64,000 nucleotides of DNA, from contig NZ_PJKB01000001.1 of assembly GCF_002884975.1 (NCBI RefSeq), positions 496,001 to 560,000 on the forward strand, read 5' to 3'. The number at the start of each line of letters is the position of its first letter. Position 1 is the first letter of the stretch. The position numbers and the translations under genes were made by a program. Shown piece by piece: positions 48,105 to 57,107 of this stretch. Below the pieces are notes generated by a model, which saw only the letters and a program-made list of their open reading frames with translations, did not search any database and was not told the DNA's origin. The stretch is from Akkermansia muciniphila. Lineage in GTDB: Bacteria > Verrucomicrobiota > Verrucomicrobiia > Verrucomicrobiales > Akkermansiaceae.

Positions 48105-49778
48105 ATGAACAGGATAGCCGTGGGAATTGATCTGGGCACAACATACAGCTGTGTGGCATATGTGGGCAGGGATGGCCGACCCCAGGTTTTGCTGAACAGT
48201 GAAGGCGAACGCACGACGCCTTCCGTTGTCTGGTTCGATGACGATCGAATTGTCGTAGGCGATGAAGCCAAGCAGGAGGCTTCCATGAGTCCCGGCGAAG
48301 TGTGTACCTTCATTAAACGCGAAATGGGTTCGGAGAACTACCGCTTTTCCTGTTCAAAGGGTTCTTACAGGCCGGAGCAGGTCTCGGCCTGCATTCTGCG
48401 TAAACTGGTGAATGATGCGTCCGAGCGTCTGGGTCAGGAAATTCAGGATGTGGTTATTACCTGTCCGGCCTACTTTTCCCATCAGGAGCGCGAAGCCACC
48501 AAGGCGGCCGGGGAGATTGCCGGCCTCAATGTTCTGGAAATACTCAATGAGCCCACTGCCGCCGCCATGGCCTATGGACTCACCCAAAACCACCATGCCG
48601 AAGAACGCAATATTCTGGTCTACGATTTGGGTGGAGGAACCTTCGACGTGACCATTATTAATGTTTCCCCCAAGGGACTGAATGTAGTCTGTACCGATGG
48701 CAATCATCACTTGGGTGGAAAAAACTGGGATGAAGTCATGCAAGGAATGCTGGTGGACCGTTTGCAGATGTCGTCGGAAAGCGCAATCGACCTCTTGTCT
48801 GACCCTGCCGCCAGTCAGGATATGCAGTTATTAGCTGAAAAGGCCAAGAAAACACTTACATCTCGTACAGAGGCACAGGTTTCCTATAAATTCGAAGGCG
48901 AAAAACTGTACGCCCACATCACACGTGAAGAATTTGATTCAGAGACGGAATCCCTTCTTCAAAGTACAATCAGTGGAACGAAACGCGCCCTGGATATTGC
49001 CCGGGGAAAGGGAGTAAACAGAATCGATGAAATCATTCTGGTGGGAGGCAGTACCTACATGCCTCAGGTTTCCGTTGCAGTTGAAAGAGAATTGGGGATT
49101 ACTCCCATTTCCTATGATCCGGACGAATCGGTAGCCAAGGGTGCAGCTATCTCCGCACTGGCTCATCTGATGCGCGAACAGATTGGAGATGGATTCACTC
49201 TGGAAACAGACGATACCGGTGAATTTACGCTGGAAACGGAAGGGAAGCTTCAGGAGTTGGCGGATGACAGCGGATTTACCCTGGAAGCGGTCAGCAACAT
49301 ACTGACTCCATGTTCCAATGTATGCAGCCGCAGCTTCGGTCAAATTTTACTCCGTTACTCCGATAAGGTGTCGCGTATTTATAACCTCATTTACCGGAAT
49401 ACCAACCTGCCTGTCGAAGCAAACATGCCCAGTTATACTATTGAAGACAATCAAAGTACCGTACATATACAAGTAGTGGATAATCTGGTTGAATATCCAG
49501 CCACACCCGAAGAAGAGAGAAAACTCAATAGAGAAGGAATTGATCCCAACGACGCTCGTCTCATCTGGGAAGGAAATCTGCCTATTCAACCGGGACTCCC
49601 GGCTGAGTCTCCCATAGAAACCGTTTTCAAGCTGGATGAAAGCGGGCTGCTCACCATCTTCTCACGGGATCCTGCCTCCGGTCAGGAAATCAAAGGAGAA
49701 GTTCAGACGGCTTGTACAATTCCGGCGGAACAACTGAACGCCATGCGGAAAGAGTTGGAGCGAGTTACCATCGAATAA
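48105..49778 (+). CDS. Hsp70-family chaperone, second of a tandem pair
   Basis: A 557-residue Hsp70 paralogue with intact ATP motifs (VGIDLGTTYSCVAYVGRDGR; LNEPTAAAMAYGL; NILVYDLGGGTFDVTIINVS; IILVGGSTYMPQVSVA). It is closer to DnaK than the first copy in its N-terminal 200 residues. It also has a truncated lid. Between ATPase and beta domains is a short repeat (DGFTLETDDTGEFTLETEGK, ending DSGFTLEAV) with FTLE occurring three times. Two co-encoded, diverged Hsp70s suggest a heteromeric or sequential machine rather than redundancy. Confidence 0.93.
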   Translation: MNRIAVGIDLGTTYSCVAYVGRDGRPQVLLNSEGERTTPSVVWFDDDRIVVGDEAKQEASMSPGEVCTFIKREMGSENYRFSCSKGSYRPEQVSACILRKLVNDASERLGQEIQDVVITCPAYFSHQEREATKAAGEIAGLNVLEILNEPTAAAMAYGLTQNHHAEERNILVYDLGGGTFDVTIINVSPKGLNVVCTDGNHHLGGKNWDEVMQGMLVDRLQMSSESAIDLLSDPAASQDMQLLAEKAKKTLTSRTEAQVSYKFEGEKLYAHITREEFDSETESLLQSTISGTKRALDIARGKGVNRIDEIILVGGSTYMPQVSVAVERELGITPISYDPDESVAKGAAISALAHLMREQIGDGFTLETDDTGEFTLETEGKLQELADDSGFTLEAVSNILTPCSNVCSRSFGQILLRYSDKVSRIYNLIYRNTNLPVEANMPSYTIEDNQSTVHIQVVDNLVEYPATPEEERKLNREGIDPNDARLIWEGNLPIQPGLPAESPIETVFKLDESGLLTIFSRDPASGQEIKGEVQTACTIPAEQLNAMRKELERVTIE

Positions 49779-49827
49779 CTTCTCTTTTGAGAGTTTTCCA
49801 CTCACTTTATTTCCTGCTGAAACGGAT

Positions 49828-52530
49828 ATGAAAAAAAGAAATTATTTTGAAATCCTGAATTTATCCCTTGATCCTCTGGAGACCAATGTTGACAACGCAA
49901 TGGCCAGGCTCAAGCAATGCACTGCCGAGTGGAGTAGTGCCCCTCAGGATGATGTTTTGCGGAAGACATGGATGGAAGCCGTTCCCGAGATGGAAAAGGT
50001 TCTTTCAAATCCTCAATCTCTTCAAAAGCAGGCAGAAGAAGCCCTGAAGAATGAACAAAAACGGGTCAAAAATTTCCTGCAAAATGCCGCTGTCGACGGT
50101 CAGATTTCCAGGGCAATCTTCCGGAACATCTGCAATAATGTACAGCTGGAAATAGATTCGGTTTCCTCTCTTGCCGATGAACTGGGCATTGTCATCAGCA
50201 GTCAGGCGGTTGACAAATCATGTAAAGCTCTCAGTGTCCCTCCCAAACCGGCAAACAGTCATCCCGTACATCTGATTTCTGCGTCTCGTGATATTCAGAA
50301 ATTGAAATGTTGCCTGGAAGCTGCGGGAAAAGCTAGTATTTATGAGTATCTGAATTGCAAGAATTCTCTTTCGCCCGAGCAACTGCTCAAAATCAATTCG
50401 GATAAGAGTAGTGAACCCAACAAGGGAGGATCCGCCAATAATCCGGTCAATACTATTAAGGTAGAGGTTACGACTATTGGCGCCAAATACTTCAAGAACG
50501 AAGAATCAAAGAAACGTTACGATTACGCATGGCGGGGGCAGGAAATTTGCGAACGTGTGTTTGCTGCCTTTCCAAACTATGTGGAGGGTTCACCCGGTAC
50601 CATATCGCCCATATACTACACCAGGTTATACGATACCCTATGCGCCGAGGGGCTGGATGCCGCAGACGCGCAGTGGCTGGTATACCGCCGGTGTTGTCAG
50701 GGCAAGGACAAAGTCCCTTTTCCGTGGCAGGAACAATTTACGGAGTGCCCGAAGTGTAAGTCCAGAAATGAAGCCAACAGCAGCCGATGTTCTCAATGCG
50801 GTGAATTATTCCGTATCATGTGCCCGAAATGCGGAAAGTTCATTCAGGCCTCAAGCTCGAAATGTCATTGCGGTACTCGCTTTGATGCTGCCCGGAAAGT
50901 GTATGAAAGTCTGGAAAAATGCGGAAATAATCTCAAGGGAAGCAGTGAAGAACTAGATACGGCTCAGAAAGAAATACAAGGAATTCTGCGTTCCTTCCCG
51001 GATTATGTGCCGGCCCGTGCGCTTCTGGATGAACTGGGAAAAGCCAGAACAGCCAAATTGCTGGATACGCTGGAACCTCCGGTCATCAAGAGTGTGCGGG
51101 CATCAGGAAAAGAGCTGGAAATCGTCTGGATCAAGGCTCGCCATCAAGGAAATGAACTTGACCGCCTGCCGGATGCCAACGGTACTCCGATCAATTACAT
51201 GCTGCGTCGCAAACGCAATGGGATTCCCGTTAGTCCGGATGATGGGGAAGAGCTTGGCGGCAGTGTGTCCTCCCCTTGTACGGACAAGCTGGCAAAACCT
51301 GGCGTGGAATATGGCTATGCCGTTTTTGCCGTAGTGAACAAGCGCATTCTAAAGAGCCTTGCGGGCGGCAAGGGCATGGTGCTGCCGGAGGCGGATTTCC
51401 ATATTTCCATGGGGGATGGCAGCGCCCGGCTCACATGGTGCGCGTTACCGGCAGGATGGTCTGCCGCTCTCATCCGAAAAGAAGGGGGAGAACCTAAATC
51501 CATCAATGATGGCACACGCCTGCCGGTTGATGGAGGCAGTAACAGTTTTCATGATACCGGATTGACCAATGGCCGGCAGTACGGATATCTGCTGGTATTG
51601 TATGGCAGCGGACACGAATTAAACGCCCATGGTTCCGGTACGCCTCAACTTCCCCCGCCGAGACTGGAACTTGACCAGTGGAATTACAAATGTTTGGGAA
51701 CAGATATCCGTATTCATTGGGAACTGCCTTCCGGCGCTGATGAAGTGCGCTGGATGGTTTCCGACAAAGTGCCGATTACCCCAGGCAGCATAGTAACAGC
51801 CAATCGTTTCAAAACAGTCGGAGAAACCGACAAGGATGCCCAGGTTACCATACTTCGAGAAATCAATCTCTGCGGGAAGTTCCTCATTCCTCTGGTGATC
51901 AAGGGTGATACTGCTCTCATATGTACGGGCCGGCACGGCGGATTGCAAAATCTTCGCCTGCGCAGAAATCCAGGCCGAATATACCTCCAATGGACCTGGC
52001 CGGAAGGCTGCAGTGAAGTGACCGTGGCCTATGGAAACAAATCATTTGCGGAAAATCTGGATGATTTGAATGCCAATGAGATACGTACTTGCAAACGCAA
52101 CGGCTCCGAACAGGCACATGAGCTCATTATTCCCGTCATGGAAGACAAGGATTATTATTTTTCCGTTTTCATGCAAGTGGGGAGTACGTCCTCTTCAAGC
52201 TGGTCTGCCCCACGCAACGTGTATTCTCCCGCTCCGGGCGGAGGGAACAGGGTGAACTGCCGGATAGCTAAACGTGGTCAAGGGTGGGTATTTGAAGTAA
52301 AAAGCAAAAAAGGCATTCCTGCCATGGAGGTACGGTGCGCTCGTCGCGTATTTCCTCTTTCCAGACAGGATGGGAAGAAAGCTCTGGCAGTTGAAGCCTC
52401 CGGACAATCCCGGGCATCAGTCTCCATTCCGGATAACATGGTTGCAACCGGTAATTGCTTCATGCCCTTTGTATCTGAAGACTCACACTATGATTTGATT
52501 TTCAATCGCAAATCTCTTTCCATAGAATAA
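49828..52530 (+). CDS. J-like / zinc-ribbon / beta-domain scaffold protein
   Basis: A 900-residue protein. The N-terminal YFEILNLSLDPLETN recalls the first helix of J domains, though the HPD motif is absent, and it is followed by helical segments to about residue 200. A double zinc ribbon (CPKCKSRNEANSSRCSQCGE and MCPKCGKFIQASSSKCHCGT) lies near 310-350. From about 410 come three or more beta-sandwich domains of fibronectin type III character (VIKSVRASGKELEIVWIKAR; PGVEYGYAVFAVVNKRI). It may link the Hsp70 pair to a sensed ligand. It is four bases from the GTPase gene. Confidence 0.65.
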   Translation: MKKRNYFEILNLSLDPLETNVDNAMARLKQCTAEWSSAPQDDVLRKTWMEAVPEMEKVLSNPQSLQKQAEEALKNEQKRVKNFLQNAAVDGQISRAIFRNICNNVQLEIDSVSSLADELGIVISSQAVDKSCKALSVPPKPANSHPVHLISASRDIQKLKCCLEAAGKASIYEYLNCKNSLSPEQLLKINSDKSSEPNKGGSANNPVNTIKVEVTTIGAKYFKNEESKKRYDYAWRGQEICERVFAAFPNYVEGSPGTISPIYYTRLYDTLCAEGLDAADAQWLVYRRCCQGKDKVPFPWQEQFTECPKCKSRNEANSSRCSQCGELFRIMCPKCGKFIQASSSKCHCGTRFDAARKVYESLEKCGNNLKGSSEELDTAQKEIQGILRSFPDYVPARALLDELGKARTAKLLDTLEPPVIKSVRASGKELEIVWIKARHQGNELDRLPDANGTPINYMLRRKRNGIPVSPDDGEELGGSVSSPCTDKLAKPGVEYGYAVFAVVNKRILKSLAGGKGMVLPEADFHISMGDGSARLTWCALPAGWSAALIRKEGGEPKSINDGTRLPVDGGSNSFHDTGLTNGRQYGYLLVLYGSGHELNAHGSGTPQLPPPRLELDQWNYKCLGTDIRIHWELPSGADEVRWMVSDKVPITPGSIVTANRFKTVGETDKDAQVTILREINLCGKFLIPLVIKGDTALICTGRHGGLQNLRLRRNPGRIYLQWTWPEGCSEVTVAYGNKSFAENLDDLNANEIRTCKRNGSEQAHELIIPVMEDKDYYFSVFMQVGSTSSSSWSAPRNVYSPAPGGGNRVNCRIAKRGQGWVFEVKSKKGIPAMEVRCARRVFPLSRQDGKKALAVEASGQSRASVSIPDNMVATGNCFMPFVSEDSHYDLIFNRKSLSIE

Positions 52531-52534
52531 ACAT

Positions 52535-53497
52535 ATGGCTGGCGAATTATATTGCCCACATTGTTACAAGCAAATCAACGACAAGGAGTTGTTGTTTTTC
52601 AAACCTTCTTGCGGAGATAAATTGCCTCCCCCCACCCCTTCCGTTTTGCAAAAGCTGGGAATCGGCGGTACACCTTCAAGCATTTCATGCACCAGAAATA
52701 ACAAAAGTACCTGCAAGATCTGCGACCGTATCCTGTCATTCCGTGCGTGCCCGATTTGTAAAGGGGGCATATCGGCTAACAGAGAGGGCAAGCCGCTCAT
52801 CATAGCCATTGCCGGTACGGCCGGTTCAGGAAAAAGCAGTTATATCCGCGCTGTGATCAATCAACTTCGCAAGCTTAGTGAGATATGCGGCTGGACGATT
52901 ATGGAACAAGATGTTGGCTCAAGCAAAAATTCCATGTATCTGATTCGTAAAAAAAAGTCAGACAAGGGCCGCCTGATCGTATTTGCCGAAGTCACCGAAG
53001 AGAAGCTTTCTCCCGCCCTCATGACAGCGCTTTCGGGTATTGTTTGTCTTGTAGATCCTTTGCAGGTTGAAGCGCTGCGGAATGAACTGGAAATAACCAA
53101 CATCGTTTTGCCGCCTCTGAACGGAACGGAACCCCATCGTATCCTCCTGAAAATGAGTCGTACATGTCATACAGTACCGCTGGCTGTTGCCGTTTCCAAA
53201 CTTGATACATTGGCTTGCCCGGACATCAATTACACAGGCCGTTGGAGACTGAAAACAACCGAACGTCTGGTATGCCACGATAGCTCGTACCGAGGCTCGC
53301 TTGATCAGGAAGAAATGGAAACGGTGAGTTGTGAAATGGAAAGTTGGGTGGCAGCGGCTGATGTGAACATTATGGAAGCCTGCAAAGCATTCACTCGAAA
53401 GCTTTTCTTCGGCGTCAGCACAAAGGAGCCGGCTTTGCGCGTAGAAGATCCTCTTCTGTGGATTTTTTCACAGAAGAGAATGACGGGAATCAAATGA
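52535..53497 (+). CDS. Zinc-ribbon GTPase of double-GTPase (DO-GTPase) type
   Basis: A 320-residue protein. Zinc-ribbon cysteines occur at CPHC (7-10), CKIC (60-63) and CPIC (72-75). The P-loop is AGTAGSGKSS (93-102), a Walker-B-like IVCLVDP lies near 170, and a G4-like SKLD near 222 specifies guanine. The ending GVSTKEPALRVEDPLLWIFS resembles the conserved C-terminus of bacterial double-GTPase proteins. These are predicted regulators in conflict systems. The first zinc knuckle has lost one Cys (PSCG). It is probably the switch of the island system, with the degenerate domain at 44228 as partner. Confidence 0.72.
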   Translation: MAGELYCPHCYKQINDKELLFFKPSCGDKLPPPTPSVLQKLGIGGTPSSISCTRNNKSTCKICDRILSFRACPICKGGISANREGKPLIIAIAGTAGSGKSSYIRAVINQLRKLSEICGWTIMEQDVGSSKNSMYLIRKKKSDKGRLIVFAEVTEEKLSPALMTALSGIVCLVDPLQVEALRNELEITNIVLPPLNGTEPHRILLKMSRTCHTVPLAVAVSKLDTLACPDINYTGRWRLKTTERLVCHDSSYRGSLDQEEMETVSCEMESWVAAADVNIMEACKAFTRKLFFGVSTKEPALRVEDPLLWIFSQKRMTGIK

Positions 53498-53504
53498 TAT
53501 ACGT

Positions 53505-55160
53505 ATGGCCAATAAAAATACAGACTGTTACGGGAGCGCCCGATGGGCGAATGCTCACGATTTGGCAGAGGAAGGCCTGTTTACTTTCCCCAATTTCCAA
53601 CACTCGCCGGATTGTTTTATCAACAGCCGAATTCGACGGGACTTTGTGGAACGGGAACCGGCTAATCGTTGCATGGTGCTGGGACGTCTGGTCAATCCGG
53701 AAAAACTGGTATCCGGCATACGTCAGGGCTATGAGGCTTCCATGGGTTCACTGATGTCCGGTTTGTTCAGCCTGATCAGCAATGGACATGAAAATCAGCT
53801 TTTGGGGTGGTCAGGTGATGGTCATATCATTACAGTGGCTCCTACACGTTCCGGCAAGGGCGTAGGTCTGGTAGTTCCGAATCTGTTGCACTATCCCGGC
53901 TCTGTACTGGTCATTGACCCGAAAGGGGAAAATTACGCCATTACGGCTGACTTCCGCCGCAAAATGTTCCGTCAGGAAATCATTTGTCTGGATCCTTTCC
54001 ATGTGATGACGGAAGAAACGGACAGCATTAACCCGCTTGACAGCCTTGTCGACTATCGGAAACCAACGTCTACCTATCTCACCCAAAATCCGGAATTGGG
54101 CGATATCGCCGCCAATATTGCCGATGCCATCATTGTGCGCGATGCCGGCGCCAAGGATCCGCACTGGGATGATAAGGCCCGTACCCTGCTCAGAGGACTT
54201 ATTCTTGCCGTTATCTGTGGGAAAGGTCCGCACCGCTTGCGTCATCTGTCCGAAGTACGGGAGTTACTGGCTCAACCTTTCCACGTCATTGGGAATTTCA
54301 TTCTGGATGCCATGTGCCAGGATAAGGTTGCTGTAGGAGGGTTGCTGAGCCGTGCGGGCAATGAAATCCTCTCCACCGGCAATGAAGAATTAAAGAGCAT
54401 CATATCCAATGCCCTCAAGCACACGGAATTCCTGGATTCGGGGCTGGCCTGCAAATCTCTGGGGGATATGAATGACGGTGGTATCGGTACGTATGACCTA
54501 GCCGATCTCAAAAACATAGGAGGGGTTTCCATTTATATGATTATTCCTCCGCAGCATCTGGTACGCTATTCGCGCCTTATTCGTCTGTGGGTCACGATGG
54601 CCATGTCCGCCATGACCAGGTGCAGCCGGAAACCGGTAGACGGATGTCCTGTTCTCTTCATGCTGGACGAAATGGCCCAGCTGGGTTCTTTGCCCATGAT
54701 GAAGCAAGCGGTGAGTCTGCTGGCCGGATACGGCATGAGTATCTGGATGGTATGGCAGGATCTTTCCCAGCTTAAAGCACTGTATGAACACGACTGGCCT
54801 ACCTTTCTGGCAAATGCCAAGATTCAGCAGTTTTTCGGTATTAACGATCACGAAACGGCCAAGTATATCTCCGAAATGCTGGGGGCGGCCACCATAACCT
54901 GCAAATCCGTTTCTCACAGTCAAAGCGGCAAGTTTACGGAATTTGTCAAAAATAAGAGTGAAAGCGAATCATTTTCGGAAATTACACGAAAACTTCTCAA
55001 TCCAGACGAAGTTCGTCGTCTGAATCGCGAAGCTGTGCTCACTTTCGTCCAGGGTATTCCTCCCATTCTGGCGGAACGCCTTACTTATTACAGCGATCAC
55101 ATGTTCTCTGGAAAAGCTTCCTCCAACCCCTATTTTAGCAACAATTTCACAAGAAAATAA
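53505..55160 (+). CDS. VirD4/TraG-like ATPase without a secretion system
   Basis: A 551-residue protein with the coupling-protein core: VAPTRSGKGVGLVVPNLLHY (Walker A, near 115), SVLVIDPKGENYAITADFRR, VLFMLDEMAQLGSLPMMKQA (Walker B, near 385), and YGMSIWMVWQDLSQLKALYE (RecA-fold motif). Unlike conjugative VirD4 it has no N-terminal transmembrane pair; residues 1-70 are soluble. There is no VirB4, VirB11, relaxase or pilus gene in the 25 kb around it. It may pump DNA or protein, or act as a stand-alone effector motor. It starts seven bases after the GTPase gene. Confidence 0.85.
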   Translation: MANKNTDCYGSARWANAHDLAEEGLFTFPNFQHSPDCFINSRIRRDFVEREPANRCMVLGRLVNPEKLVSGIRQGYEASMGSLMSGLFSLISNGHENQLLGWSGDGHIITVAPTRSGKGVGLVVPNLLHYPGSVLVIDPKGENYAITADFRRKMFRQEIICLDPFHVMTEETDSINPLDSLVDYRKPTSTYLTQNPELGDIAANIADAIIVRDAGAKDPHWDDKARTLLRGLILAVICGKGPHRLRHLSEVRELLAQPFHVIGNFILDAMCQDKVAVGGLLSRAGNEILSTGNEELKSIISNALKHTEFLDSGLACKSLGDMNDGGIGTYDLADLKNIGGVSIYMIIPPQHLVRYSRLIRLWVTMAMSAMTRCSRKPVDGCPVLFMLDEMAQLGSLPMMKQAVSLLAGYGMSIWMVWQDLSQLKALYEHDWPTFLANAKIQQFFGINDHETAKYISEMLGAATITCKSVSHSQSGKFTEFVKNKSESESFSEITRKLLNPDEVRRLNREAVLTFVQGIPPILAERLTYYSDHMFSGKASSNPYFSNNFTRK

Positions 55161-55170
55161 ACAGACAGCC

Positions 55171-55707
55171 ATGGAAATGAGAGAACAGGCAGAAGATCGT
55201 TTACGTGAATGCGAAGAAAAACACAAAAATCTCGAATCTAAACGCAATGCACATCAGGATAATTTTCCGGATGATGGACGTCCCTTCAACGAACGCCTCG
55301 AAGAACATCAGAAAAAGCTTGAAGAACTGAATAATGAGGTGGAAAAGGCCAAACAGGAGGAACATGAAGCCCAAATGGAACTGGATCGTGCCAAAGCCAT
55401 GGAGCAAAAAGCCCGGCAAGAGAGCATGGAAAATCGAAAGGAAATGAACCAGGGCCGGGAAGACGACCACACGGAACAACAGAGATGGGAGGAGGAACAA
55501 CGTAAGACTCAAGAGGCAAAGGAAGAGCAATATCGTCAGTGGCAGGAGGAATGCCGTGAAAAAGAGAGAGCCAGACAACATGAGGAAGCCGAGAAGGAAC
55601 GCCAAAAGGAACGTGAACGGTTTCAACAAGATCGCTTTCGGGAAGAAAAGCAGGGACGTTTCGAAGAGAAGGAACGCAGCCGGGAACAAGAGGGACGAAG
55701 CAGATAA
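55171..55707 (+). CDS. Highly charged coiled-coil protein
   Basis: A 178-residue protein, almost wholly Glu/Lys/Arg/Gln-rich helix (EEHQKKLEELNNEVEKAKQE, then HEEAEKERQKERERFQQDRF). There is no membrane segment and no catalytic motif. Only a physical role, such as a linker or oligomerisation rod, can be suggested. It is ten bases after the ATPase gene and nine before the lipase, so it is part of the operon. Composition bias makes homology searches unreliable. Confidence 0.65.
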   Translation: MEMREQAEDRLRECEEKHKNLESKRNAHQDNFPDDGRPFNERLEEHQKKLEELNNEVEKAKQEEHEAQMELDRAKAMEQKARQESMENRKEMNQGREDDHTEQQRWEEEQRKTQEAKEEQYRQWQEECREKERARQHEEAEKERQKERERFQQDRFREEKQGRFEEKERSREQEGRSR

Positions 55708-55716
55708 TTGAATGCT

Positions 55717-56769
55717 ATGGGTATTTTTGCCGTATTTGCCCGATTAATCAAATTTTTCGGGTCAACCGCGTTCACGCTCTTAAAGCTACCTTACCAGATC
55801 ATATCAAAGAGCTTCGGGCCGTTTGTCGCATTTTTCCTGTACATTCCTATGATGTTGATCGTCTTTGGAGTTTTTATCAAACTCTTTGAACAGGAAGTAG
55901 TAGACAAATCGCCCTGGAACTCCATGACCCTCTTTCATACTCTTCCTTACGAGGAGCGGCAGGAATTGATTGATATGACGGAAATGGCTTCCTTTGTCTA
56001 TCTGGATGCGAACGCTTGGGGCAATGATTTAACTCGTCTGCAGGACAAGGGATATTTCCTTCTGGAAAAACCGAACCTGAACGATGGGGGATTGACCTAT
56101 GCCTTGATGGCCAAGGCGAATCGTTCTCTGAATTCCCCCTATCCCGGCAACCTTGAAATAACGAATACGGTCTATATTCTTTTCAGGGGCAGCATGACTC
56201 TTGCCGATGCCTTGGACGATGGGCAAATGATTTTTTCTGATGAGAAGCTGGAACACATGGGGCGCTTTACAGTAGCCTTACGAGTTACTCGCGAACTTCT
56301 GGGAAAATATCCCAAACACCAGTTTATTCTTGTCGGGCATTCTCTGGGAGGAGCCACTGTTCAATATGTGCTAAGACACATATCTTCCTCCAGACTCAAA
56401 GGCTATACAGTCAATCCCATTGGCCTTCCCGGTAAAATTGGAATTATTCATGAAAAAGAACGCCTCGTGGATATCGTACATGAAGCTGATATCGCTCAAA
56501 CCATTATGCTTGATTCTCGTCTTGTGGGGAGCGGCATCCTTGTTCGCGGCCATTTTACCAAACAATCTGACGGAACATGGACTCCGGATTTTTCATTGCT
56601 GAGTGCTGCTTCACAGCATTCTGTGAATAAGACATTGAAGAATATGATTGCCCAACATACAGGTACTTATACCCCACCAGACAACAACCAGATTACCCAA
56701 CCAAACTCCGGAGGAATCAAGGCTCCTGTGAAAACAAATTTCAGAGAAGCGCTCGGCGATACTCTTTAA
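55717..56769 (+). CDS. Membrane-anchored class 3 lipase (candidate effector)
   Basis: A 350-residue protein with two hydrophobic N-terminal segments (MGIFAVFARLIKFFGSTAFT; FVAFFLYIPMMLIVFGVFIK). The alpha/beta-hydrolase domain of the lipase class 3 family has VYILFRGSMTLADALDD near 150 (oxyanion region) and the nucleophile elbow ILVGHSLGGATV near 205. The catalytic Asp/His are likely in VDIVHEADIAQ and the HFTKQ/HTGTY region. Such enzymes hydrolyse phospholipids or triglycerides. As last gene of the operon it would be a fitting membrane-damaging effector. I use ATG 55717, not the TTG at 55708. Confidence 0.8.
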   Translation: MGIFAVFARLIKFFGSTAFTLLKLPYQIISKSFGPFVAFFLYIPMMLIVFGVFIKLFEQEVVDKSPWNSMTLFHTLPYEERQELIDMTEMASFVYLDANAWGNDLTRLQDKGYFLLEKPNLNDGGLTYALMAKANRSLNSPYPGNLEITNTVYILFRGSMTLADALDDGQMIFSDEKLEHMGRFTVALRVTRELLGKYPKHQFILVGHSLGGATVQYVLRHISSSRLKGYTVNPIGLPGKIGIIHEKERLVDIVHEADIAQTIMLDSRLVGSGILVRGHFTKQSDGTWTPDFSLLSAASQHSVNKTLKNMIAQHTGTYTPPDNNQITQPNSGGIKAPVKTNFREALGDTL

Positions 56770-56856
56770 TTCGTTTCCCCTACCGCTTCACCTCTCTGAT
56801 AGGTTAATTCGGAAACTTATCAAGTAAACTCTGGGATCGAAAGGAGTACAGAGTAG

Positions 56857-56886
56857 ATTTTTTCGGATGAAAAAATACTTTTTTTT
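56857..56886 (+). terminator. A+T-rich hairpin and T run after the island operon
   Basis: ATTTTTTC (56857-56864) pairs perfectly with GAAAAAAT (56869-56876), followed by ACTTTTTTTT. It lies about 90 bases after the lipase stop, in a 338-base gap without a gene. Confidence 0.5.
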
Positions 56887-57107
56887 AAGTTAACAGCTTG
56901 GAAGGGGTTATTTGTTTCAGGAGGAGTCGTGTAAATTTTATGAAACGTCCCCAATCTGTGTACACGTTCAGTCCGTTTTTAGCCTTATTTGACAAGGTAT
57001 TTCTGTCATACGGATCACACAATGGACGGCCCATTTGGCCACTTTGTAAAACGGAAATATCGTGAGTTATATATAATTGATACAATACCAATACATTGTG
57101 TTAATTT

